Shown here piece by piece: positions 12,266 to 23,100 of a stretch of 64,000 nt of DNA. The DNA lies in assembly GCF_021018805.1 (NCBI RefSeq), contig NC_086254.1, positions 26,659,300 to 26,723,299 on the forward strand, read 5' to 3'. The position numbers were made by a program, and so were the translations under genes. A model generated the notes under the pieces. It worked only from the letters and a program-made list of their open reading frames with translations. It ran no database searches and had not been told where the DNA came from. Each line of letters begins with the position of its first letter. The stretch's first letter is position 1. The DNA is from Prinia subflava. Lineage: Eukaryota > Chordata > Aves > Passeriformes > Cisticolidae.

Positions 12266-12600
12266 TTGTGATTTAATGTGACTCTGCTCTTCCTCCCCCA
12301 CGGGGACACCAAACAATTAGTGGCTGCATTTTGGGGTGATTATAACATACCTTGGGGGTGTTCAGGAGGCAAAGAATTAAAGAGCAAAGGACTTAGCGAC
12401 CTAGAAAAGAGCGATTCCCTGGCACCGTGCTGCCCGTGGGGTGGTTTGAGCTGGAATCCATGCAGCAGCCAGCACCAAGCCAGCCCCTGAGCCACGGGGT
12501 GACATTAGAGAGTGGCTTTGGGAGCACCTTGGAGGTTTACAGTGACTTGGGCATCCAGGGAGATGGAAAAAGGGGCAGATTCAACCCTCTGATTGCTGCC

Positions 12601-12808
12601 AGCAGCATGAGTGGATGGATGGAGGGAATGGATGGATGGATGGATGGATGGATGGATGGATGGATGGATGGATGGATGGATGCATGGATGGATGGATGGA
12701 TGCATGGATGGATGGATGGATGCATGGATGGATGGATGGATGGATGGATGGAGGGGATGGATGGAGGGAATGGATGGAGGGAGGGAGGGAGGGAGGGATG
12801 GATGGGAT
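12601..12808 (+). repeat. Second (GGAT)n array with 20-bp TGCATGGATGG units
   Basis: The array begins with AGCAGCATGAG, the same 3' spacer end that precedes the first array at 11382-11392. The two arrays therefore share an origin. Inside are three perfect 20-bp units starting TGCATGGATGG (12681-12740), then a (GGGA)n tail. The open frames across it come from the repeat period. Confidence 0.95.
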
Positions 12809-13012
12809 GCAAGCAGGGTCACTCCAACTGCTGTCCCCACAGCCTGGCCCTGCACTGGTCTATCTCCATCATTGCATTCCTCTCTGATGGATGAGGGGAG
12901 GGAAATGTCTCTGATGCACAGCTCAACACAGATTAACTGGGATTTAGGGCCGAGTGCCACAGGGATCCTGGCTGGATGCAGACAGCTGGGAAGCCACACC
13001 ATCCTGTGAGAT

Positions 13013-13158
13013 GGAGCGGGACCAGAGCGGTGCCGGAGCGGGGATGGAGAGGGGATGGAGGGGGGATGCAGCGGGGATGGAGCGGGGATAGAGCAGGGCC
13101 GGAGTGGGGATGGAGCGGGGATGGAGCGGGGATGCAGCGGGGATGCAGCGGGACCGAA
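13013..13158 (+). repeat. GC-rich 12-bp minisatellite
   Basis: About a dozen imperfect copies of GGATGGAGCGGG, with GGATGCAGCGGG variants. The unit resembles an elaborated GGAT repeat, so it may derive from the neighbouring arrays. The open frames on both strands are a consequence of the repeat. Confidence 0.9.
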
Positions 13159-13530
13159 GCGTAGCCGGGCTCACAGCACCCTCTGCCGCCTGCCGAGGGG
13201 AGCCGGCCGCCCGTGCGGGCTCCCAGCCTTTCCCTGCGCGGGGAGAAAACGGATACGGCTCTTTCCTAATGAAATAACAACAATTACAGAGCGTTTCCCA
13301 GCCGGGACTTTCCATGCCCTTCCTCAGCGGGAATTCAGCTGAGGCACGGACGGGATGCAACCGGTGTTAATCCCCTCTGACAGGTGAAGGCACGGGAAAA
13401 CAAAGGCCAGCTGCCTCCACGATTCTCACCTCTTTCTATGATTTTCCCCAGGAGTCATTAGTGCCTTCTCCCTCCCCCCAGGGCAGGGAGAGCCCAGCAC
13501 CGACCTCTTTCCTCGCCCCCACCCGGCTGC
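13159..13530. promoter_or_regulatory. Small GC/CpG-rich patch with a perfect kappa-B decamer
   Basis: A CpG-bearing patch (GCCGGCCGCCCGTGCGGG near 13202) lies more than 5 kb from the inferred TAF4 3' end. It contains GGGACTTTCC at 13304-13313, an exact match to the classical immunoglobulin-kappa NF-kappaB site. No first exon or TATA box is evident. It could be a distal regulatory element; activity is inferred only. Confidence 0.3.
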
Positions 13531-16500
13531 ACGCTGGCCCGGCTCTCTGCCATTAAACTCCTGCTGGGTGTTGAACTACTTTGTCAACACTTTGATTTCT
13601 TTTTTTCTCTCAGCTTCTCACACTTCCTCACCCTACTCCCCTTCCAAATCCAGACAGGAAATACTCTACAACCAGAGTGCTTGCTGGATATAAGAGGAAA
13701 AGACCCAGGAGATTTCCTTGAAAACTTTCCTTAGCATCCCCATCCTCAGAAGGAGCATCCCCCTGCAGTTTCCATGTGCAGGATGAAACATCCAAGAGGC
13801 TCCTTGCTGGACAATTATAAAATTATTCTATTTTACACTTTTAAGCAGCTTTGAGTGACACTTACACTCCTCAGTTGTGCAAAGTCAGCTTTTGTCAGGG
13901 TCAGGGATACAGGAGAGCTGGTGGGTCACAGAGTTGGCCCTGCTTGTGTGTTTTTAAAATGTGCATCTTTCATACATATAAAGTAGAATTTATAAATTTC
14001 TCTCAGTGTTTGCATGTATTTATACACAAATATATATAAAATATATATACAGACACACATATTTCATGTGTATATATATATCTGTTCATAAATTAGGTGG
14101 GCTAGGAGCAGGGGCAGCCCACGCCAGGAGGAGCCCAGGGGATCCCAAACCTCCTGACATTCCCTCCACGCTCACAAAGCAACTTCATAAACTCACAGAA
14201 GAATCCACCCAAGCCTACAAACCCTCCAAGACAGCACTTCCCACCTCCAGAATGTGACATTGGCACTGGGGGGTTGAGCCCCCATCCACTCCACGGCCAC
14301 TGCTGACCACACTCACCCACCACACTCAACCTTCCCTGCTCCCTGACTGCTTCTGTTGCCAAGGCGATGGGGATGCTCACACAGACCTGCTTTGTGTTGT
14401 GTAGGTAGCAGGTTTAGCTATTTTTAGGGTATTTATTTATTTCTTAAATGTATGGGCAGCCCCAGGCACATTCCCAGAGGATGAATGTGCTCGGAGCACT
14501 GCCTCACACCTCGGCTCTCCAGGTCTCTCATTTCCTCCTTCCCAGCTGCCAGCTCCTGCCCTCACCCTGCCCACATGAGCTCCTGGGCATTTATCCATCA
14601 GAAAACTGAGTTTTGGGGAGTTTTTCTGGGATCAAGCTGCAGGGACAGGCCTCCCCTGGGTTTGGGGAGGAGAGGGCTGGATGGGAATGGTGCCAACCTC
14701 CACTGGAACACAGCTACACCAGCACCAGCTGTGCTCTAAATGGAGACCTCGAAATATCTGTATCAAGAATAGGCAAACACACAAAACATATGCCCACCAC
14801 TTGAGTAGGAGTAAGTAGGAAAAGTAGGAATTTGCACCATGCAAATAGAATGAAAAGGACAAACAAAAACTACTATAGGAAGGAAACCCTCCCACAACTT
14901 CAACCACACACCACTGCTGTGCATCAGCGTGGAAAGTGAGAATATATATATATTTTTAAGGAACTCTTATTTCTCAAACAGAAATTATCAGTCTCACCAA
15001 TTCCGCCTCAAGGTGAAGGGCCTTACCTATAACTTACCCAGATTTTACTCTTGTCCCTCTCAAAGTGGAGCAAAGGAGCTGAACAGTGACAAAACACGAG
15101 GATTTTCATTTTCACTGAAAGAGGCTGTGCCTAAACATCAGCACGTTACTCTCCTGAGAAATTGGATATATTGTTCTTCATATTCCAATCTGCCATAATT
15201 GGGCAACTCTCCAACGTGTTTGTTCGAAATTAGAGCACCAAATGCATCACAGCAAACTAGAAAGCACTCACAACCTTTTTTTTTTTCCTTTTGGCAACTT
15301 GATTTTGTTATTGGATTGAAAAAGTACATAAGTGCTCAAGTTAAACTGTGCAGTACTTCTACAGAGCAGTAAAAGCCAGATTTGTTATGCATTTATTCAA
15401 CACTTTCACAGCAGTATGGTACCATATCACAGCCCAAACGCTGTTTGTGTTGTTTGTACAAGTCCTCTGTTGACTTCGGAACAGGGAAACTCCCAGGAGG
15501 GAACCAACCAGGGTGCAACCCAGCTGCTTCCAGAGAATAACAGTAAATAAGCCGAGCAGGAAAACAAAAGGAAAATAAACTGTTTCACAGGAAAGTTATT
15601 TCTGAAGGGGAAGAACAAAGTAAAATCAGGCAGTGGCTACAAGGCCTCCCCACAACGTGCCCAGAGCTCCCCTTGCCTTCCCACATCTGCACTGGGCAGG
15701 TTTCTCTCAGCTGACACAGGAACACATGACTGAATTCCTAAAAGCAAGTTTTAAAGAATGTATTCCCTTTCCCTCACAGCTCTATGGCAGCTAATAACAC
15801 CACACAGAATGAAGGAGCTCTGGCACAACCATTGCCAGGACTCCAGTGGAAGAGGGGAGAGTGCAGGGTTTGGCCACAGCAGATTTGCAAGGGGAGGAGA
15901 GATCTGGGCTATAAAAATGCAGTTTTAATCCCCCAGATGTCATCCTGTGGGATATCCTAACTGGGAGAAGCTTTTGTGCTGAGCAAATAAAAGGCAGAGC
16001 AGCCCTTAAGGTGCTGCCCTCCCTGCTCATCCCTCCAACAAACATCTCCCAAATTCATCAGCCTGGCAACTTCCAGTGACAGGGAATTGTCACTTGCTAA
16101 AAAACCTCCCCAAATACTGAGGAGCAATCCTTGCCATGGGACTGCTCGCATGGCATTCCCAAAAATCTAAAGATTGGGATCAACCCAAACTACCTAAACC
16201 TTTTCCTCCTGGCACTTTACAGCACATTTTAGCACATCAGGTTGGCCTGTCCTTGCTCAAAGCCCTGCTGTGCAAAAATCCTTGCACAAGCACTGAAGTC
16301 TTTGAAGAGACCCTCCCACCTTGCACACGCAAGCACAGGGCTCTGCACACTCACCTGGGCAGGTGGATCCACACTCCCTCACTGCAGGGCAATGTCACTC
16401 CTGAAAGTGCCACCACCCCAACCCAGCTGCCACCCTCCCTCACTTACCCCTACGGTCAAGGATCTTCTCTGCAGATGGAAAAACAGCTGTAAACCTAAGA

Positions 16501-18570
16501 AAATGGTTAAAATTATCACTGGAGTTCTTCTAAATTTGTAATTTAGACAATCTCAGTAATGTGGGGAAACGTCTTGGATCACAGGGAAACCTCCAATAAA
16601 ATCTTAATTACTGTAAAATTGGTGTTATTTATCACGCATGCATCTCTCATTATATATTAAAAGGTTTCCTGAAAACATGTCTATTTAATTATAAAGCTGT
16701 GAAATAAGAAAAACAGGCTGAATTCAGAGTGCCTTATTCTATCCTACTTGTTCTGATCAATTTTTCTGCTGGGAAAAAAATGACATTAACAGTCCAGCAA
16801 CATTACAAGCTATGCAGTACCCAATCAAAGGTGTTTAAAAAATAGAGAGACATCTGTAAAGATGTCAAACTTTTGTAAAACAGGGTAGAGAGCCATCTAC
16901 AAGTCACAGACTTACAGGAAGAGAGAAAGAACCTGTCCCTGACATGGAGCTGAAAAAATGATAAAATTAAGGTGCAATAAACCCTCACTGAGTCACATAG
17001 AACATCCCAGCTGTGGCAAACTTCAGTTCTGGGGGTGCTTACAACAAAAGTGCATCAGTCTTGGTACAGCAACCCAAGGAAAGAGGCAGTAAATTCTCTT
17101 CCATGTTCACCCTCAGTGTCTGCTGGAGCTGCACAAGCTTTGGGGCAGGAAATAATCATAATTTCTCTCTCTACAAGTCTCTAACACACAAGAGGAGTGC
17201 TGTTGTATACAGGTCTTGCCCTGGAAATGCTGCCCCTCCTCAGCTGTGACTTTGAAATGTCAAACTTCTGAGCAGCATCAAAAACATTTACCAGTTTTAT
17301 CATAAAAATACCAAACTAACAAAAAATGAACAGAAGTCTTCAATTGCTGTACCATGAGAACTCATCACAAGTGCCAGTGTACTGACAATAACACGCCAAT
17401 TCCCCAGTCCAAAACTCCAGGAATTTGAACTACTGGAGGGAGATGGATGCTACCAGCTTTTCTGACTAACAACAGGAATATTTCTCTTTTAGCTGAGAAA
17501 AAATTATATGGAGTGAAGGACTACCTGTGCACTTAAAACCAATATTATTTAAAACAAAACCACGAGCTCTCCTCTTACAGGAGATCTCTCCCTCCTCCCT
17601 TGGCCTCTCCAGAATATTTCTAAGCTACTACCAAGCAGGGAGAGCAAAGTACAGCACACCATGTAATAACTTTAATTTTTCAGTTTCTTCCCCACTTACC
17701 TGCCACAGCTTTGCAGACACTGTGCCCAGTCACTGCCTGGCCAGAGGGTGATTAACAATTACAACCAGCTCCTGCTGCAATTCAAGGGATGCTCTGACAG
17801 GGTTTTGGCCAAAAGTCAAAGGTATTTCTTTCCACTTAATTTACAGACTGTTTGGGGTTTACAAACAGTGTCACACACGGTGTCAGGTGAGCACAGCCCT
17901 GCAGGAGCTGATTCTCTTTTTCACTGATCTCCCACGGGGCTGCTGCCAGTGCCTGTTCCACAGCAGGGTTGGGGAGCAGCCTGCACACAGATTTGTCTGC
18001 ATGCAAGGAATAATCATCAAATTCATGTATTAGCAGGATTAGGCCATCAAAATTATTAGGTTAAGTGGTTCATGAGGGGAGGGATGCAAAAAAACACAAC
18101 CCAAAAGCTAAATATTCAGTACAGAAGATCAGAGATGCTTCTTGGATTTTCACATTGATAATGAGAATTGTTCCTGATTATTTTCTTTTATAATTGTACT
18201 CCGAAGTGTGTTTTATGCCCTGATTCTTCTGGAAACCACTTCAGCTGTGTTTGAGGGAGCAGGCTGCCCTCAAGGAGAGGCTGTTTTATTAAACCTTCAC
18301 TAGACAAACACAAAAAAATATTTCAGATGCTTCAGACACCTTTCCCTGCTTAAAAACCAACCAAACCAAACCCACTGTTTGCTGATGCAACTGATATATA
18401 CAACAATCAAATGCCAAAATTCATGAAATCCATACATTCAAAACAAACAAAACAGTATAAAAGCACCCCAAAGTGCATCTTCAGCAAACAGTATCCCCTC
18501 AGGTACACTCATTTTTTACTGTACCAAGAAGAATAAATCCAAGTGGAGAAAAGATTTAGAGAGAAAAATA
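13531..18570. other. Intergenic DNA downstream of TAF4, no gene recognised
   Basis: About 5 kb of ordinary, increasingly AT-rich DNA. It contains (TA)n runs near 14028-14085 and 14940-14956, a poly-T stretch near 15276, and an AT-rich block at about 16600-16700 with TTAATTA cores. Open frames here are short, lack domains and show no phased splice pairs. An alternative TAF4 poly(A) signal on the minus strand may lie at 18285-18290. Confidence 0.5.
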
Positions 18571-18574
18571 CATT

Positions 18575-19945
18575 ACCAAATACAGATAAATTTGTTTTTA
18601 ATAAAGGAGTTAATTTTCTTTCAATCCTATATAAAACAATAGCAATTAAAAACTTCATTTTTGAAAGTAAAATATTTACATATGAACAATAACTGTGCAA
18701 AATTTACATGAAAAAAAAATGGAAAGACAGGATTTCCTAAAAGACAAAATAAAAGGGGTGTAACAGTTGTCAGGTGTTGATAAAAATACTGATCAGCATT
18801 CAGTTTACACGCAAGAGAGTTAAATTCTACCATGAGAGTTCACACAAAGAAAGCCAAAGTATTTACAGTCATAAAAGTACTATCAATAGACAATTTAATA
18901 CAATAACCTCTGAAAATATAAAGAACCAATTAGTATATTTGTAATAAAAAAATAGGTACAAAGAAGGGACTTTGCTCTGGACATCTTTAAAGTAGGCCCA
19001 CAGCTTGCATACAGTCTTTTAGCAAAATAATTATAGTTTACATAGCCATTTTTATGTTATGTGCCAAAAATTATGTACAATTACTGACAAAATACACCAA
19101 CCATTTTTCAACACTTGATTCACACTGAGAAACAGTCTTTTGATGATTCCTCTCAACTTTTGATTTTATTTAATCTAAGCTTTCACTTTAGCTAAAAAAC
19201 ACAGTGCAAGTAAAATATATTTATGCTGAAAAGGTTTCTCTTTTTTTCCTTTTTTTCCTTTTTTAACTTTACAGCTTTACAAACTATAGCAAATAAAATG
19301 CATTTTTACAGATGCTGCTAAAACATTCAGAAGTAACCCTCCTTTATGGGATTTCAGGGCCTCTAATAAGCAATAATGTGATTAAAATTGAGATTATGTT
19401 TAAAATTAACTGTATATCCCTCTAGATTTTGAGAATTTGGGGGCAAGATAAATATTCTTTAAAAAAATCAGTTTGCTTTGCTAACTGACTGTTTAAAAAA
19501 AAAGCTAAATGAAATGAGGTCATCCGCTGTAGACATATGCCTATGTAATGGATTTAGTTGAATAAAACGGAACTAAAATGAACAATTAATGTGGAAACTG
19601 CTACAGGGCTGACAAAGGGTAGCTAGTTATTTGCTAAACGATTCCATCAGTCTTTATATATGGCTTGTTTGGCAAGAAGGCCACTCAATCAAGAGATGAG
19701 TTAAAATTTAATTGTCCTTTTATAGTATCCACAGGCCTTGTAAGTATCCTCACTGTTACAGAAATGTATTTCTCTTATACTGAAGAGTTTATTTATAAAC
19801 AGGAATATAAAACTGTTCCATGTAAAGAGGTGGTTGTTTTTTAAACAATATCCCATTCGCTCGTTACAAAAAGGCGTCATTTGCAAATATATTAAAAAAT
19901 GTCCTCAGGCGTCTCTCCGTCAAAAATACCTTGATCTTTTCCATT
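18575..19945 (-). other. TAF4: TAF4 3' untranslated region (inferred extent)
   Basis: The segment directly follows the TAF4 stop codon on the minus strand. It is AT-rich, repeat-poor and free of long frames, as expected for a 3' UTR. Possible minus-strand poly(A) signals are AATAAA at 19788-19793 and 19165-19170, ATTAAA at 18597-18602 followed by U/GU-rich sequence, and AATAAA at 18285-18290. The 18597 signal would give a UTR of about 1.37 kb, close to what I recall for the human transcript. The true end needs transcript data. Confidence 0.5.
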
Positions 19946-20113
19946 TTACTTAAGGAATGCTTTGTATAGCAATAGTGAATGGCTTGTCTCTCGCTCATTT
20001 TCTAAACAAAATATGAGGTCCCTGAGGTTCACCCGCGTTATCCTTTGTCGCGTAAACTGTCTGGTTGTTCCAACTCCAGAGCTGCCTGGGACTGCTGCAC
20101 TCGAACCAGAGCC
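19946..20113 (-). CDS. TAF4: TAF4 exon 16 (residues 1049-1103 and stop)
   Basis: The exon encodes a Gly/Ser linker and then TRQFTRQRITRVNLRDLIFC, LENERETSHSLLLYKAFLK and the stop. This extreme C-terminus is highly conserved in TAF4 and TAF4B and packs against the histone-fold pair. The acceptor is gttctttccag. Confidence 0.96.
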   Translation of the reverse strand, partial: GSGSSAAVPGSSGVGTTRQFTRQRITRVNLRDLIFCLENERETSHSLLLYKAFLK

Positions 20114-23100
20114 CTGGAAAGAACAAGAACAGGTCAATCAGTCCATGCCTGACAGCACTCCAAAACTTTTCACAAGAACGTGTCACCTAAGAACTGTACA
20201 CAGACTGGAAGCTGTATGCTACCAAATCAGAGATTTCCTTTTTAATTCTGATTTATTAACAACAGTTGAACAATCAGAAGTTTTCAGTGGCATTCAATAC
20301 AGATTAAAAAGCCCCAAAGCACTGCCTGTATTTTTAGGAAGGCACTAAGGGCAGGCAATCCCAACAACCAAACAGAAAGGACAGGATTCTTCACAATTCC
20401 AGCACAGAGATGCCAAGGGCAGCCCTGGAGCTGGGGAGGATTCCTATTCCCGGGACTGTGAGGCCTTGAATCATGTCCTAGATCCCCCTAGATCCATGGC
20501 AGGATGCTCTCCTGGTGACAACAGCTGTAAGCAAGCCCAGGACTATATTTAGGAGAAACTTTCCTAGACACAGTCACACATTCTCTGATGACCTCTGGAT
20601 GCTTCTCAATCTCTCAGCATCACTCATCCCTCTGCTACACACTGGGAGTTTCCCAAAGCGGCAGGATAAACAAGCAGCATATTATTATATCTATCACTGA
20701 AAAAAGAAGAAGAAGAAAGGAGAAGGCAGCAGGAAAGAAACGAGCGGCCCGGAAGGGCGGGGAGGGAGCGGGACGGGGCCAGGCGCGGCTGCAGCAGCGC
20801 GCAGGGCCCGGCAGATGGAGCGCTCGGACCGGAATCCGGGCTGCTCCCTCCACTTCCAGCCGGGAATCTCTCTTTGCTGACAGGTGATTCACCTAACAAT
20901 GAATTCTTCTGGGAACGGGATGTATTTCTGTGGCTCAGCTACGCGTTCGTTTCCCCCTCTAATTTAATTTACTATAATAATGTTATCTTTTTTTTTTTTT
21001 TAATGAAACTTTCATACTTCATGACACCAAACACACTCCACTAGTGAATAAAGACTTAGCTGCCTCTGAGTTTGGAGAATTTTCAAAACTTTATCTTAAT
21101 AAAAACACCCAGACTTGAGCAAAGCCCAAATTTGAGTGGTGCACGAGCCATGTGAATAAGCTGCTGAGGCTCCCACTAACACGTGTGAAAATAATGTATT
21201 TCATGAATGAACATTAATGATGATCAAACCAATCTACACCCGCACTGGAAATGATCACTGGGTTAGCAGAACTCTGTTCAGTGCAGGTGAACTTGTTTCA
21301 CCACAGCACTAACAGTCAAGTCAGATTTTTGATTCTCAGTCATTCTGTTGACCCAGCAAACACCAAATCAGTAAAATCCTGTAGTTAGGGCTGCTCAAAG
21401 GCTGGATTTTCAAGGGATATTTTAAGGCACTTGCACACTTTGGCCATCTAATTTTCACCCATTCAGTGGAAATTAGAAGATGCAGAAAAGTATTGGATGC
21501 TAATTAAATTTTCTCACATACATATGATTGCTACACAACAGAAAGAATGGCTGGAAGGGGTTTTATTCTTGGCTTTTAAATATTCTTCAGTGAAAGCTCA
21601 AGCCTGAGCTTTATTATGTAGACCATAATATTTGAAATGCAAAGGTAAAATTTCAAGAGTCTTTAAAGACACAGAATTATGTATGGAATAAGTTAAGAAG
21701 CTTCTTGGTAACTTTCAGTAAAATCACATGGACACAAAACTCTCAAACTGACAGTAACCTGTTTTGTTGAATTTGGAAACAAAACAGTGCAATTACTACT
21801 TAGAAGTGATTTTACATGTAATTAAGAGTCAGCATTTGTAGACATCAAAAGCTTCCATTTACAAATCTGTGTCTAAGTAACAACAAACCTTATTTTCCAC
21901 ACTTCTTGTAATATGCCTTAACCACAAACTGCATACAAATGGTGACAAGTGGAGCCCAATTTAAAAATGTCAAGTGACACAGCAGCAAAAGCACAGCTGT
22001 GAGGATCAGATCAAAGGCAGCTGCTTCTTAATTAAACAGACAAAAAGATCAAATTTCCAGGGAACCTTAGTTAATTGGTTAACCAGTGATTAATCCAAGA
22101 TAACTAAATTAGTCATATTTAGATGAAATCCAAACAAGTGTTCACAGGAGATGCAAAATACATCCCATAACCTAAGTGACATTAACAGACCATTAAGGTG
22201 GCACAGCTGAGCATGCAGGAGTAAGCAATGCCAACATTAACTCTGCATGAGGTACTTCACATATTCCTGTGAGACAACTTCATTTGTGTGCACATCTATC
22301 TTTGCAAAGTGCCACGTTCTGCAATTTTCATAATTTTAAACCACACCCATAAACCTTTAATAGAGTAATTTGTCATCTTATATAAAAACAAGTCTTATTC
22401 TCAGTAGCAGACATCTTAGTAAATTTCAAAACTTAAAATTACTTTAAAAGATGCTCAAGAGGCTTGATTTTTTATAAACAAAAGTAACACTTACTAGTAT
22501 TCAGATTTTTCTCTACTGTTTTATATCAAGTACATGTAAATCACTGCTTCCAGCAATTCAGTATAAACCAAGGTGAACTCTTTTGAGGCTTTTCTACAGT
22601 ATAAATGGTTTAGCACTGAAATTTCAGAATGCTCAGCGAGTAATAAACAGGATTATTAAACTATTACTATTCTGTCACTTGCTATCAGACACAAAACCCC
22701 ACGGGGAAAAATCCTCAAATTGTGAAGAGAGCTTTTGGTCCAATAAATTAAAATATTCCAGAATATTTTGTTCTTTTTAAACATTAGAGAAATCCCACAA
22801 TGAACATCTCATGCAGAAAGCAATTTTATACCATTTCTTGTTTATTAACTTGTTTAGAAATACAGCACATTATCATGTACCAGAATGTAAATTAAATGAA
22901 TCAGACACTGAGCATTCTGATACCTAGACTGCAGAGAATTTTTTAGAGGACAGAGTCAGTAGAATATACAGAGGATGTGCAAGAACATCCTGATCAGATG
23001 GAACTGGTCAAACTGATCTGCTGTGGAGACACTAAAACTAAGGCAAATCAGCTGCTGAAGAGAGAAATTAGGCAAGCTCCTGTAACTTGAAGCTCCAGCT

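Noticed and set aside
12505..13360. Open frames over the second GGAT array and the 12-bp minisatellite
   Set aside because: Same repeat-period artefact; flanking residues are not protein-like.
1..18570. Search for CRISPR arrays, tRNA or rRNA genes and prokaryotic-style operons
   Set aside because: No spaced direct repeats, cloverleaf-type tRNA motifs or rRNA signatures were seen; tandem repeats here have no unique spacers of constant length.
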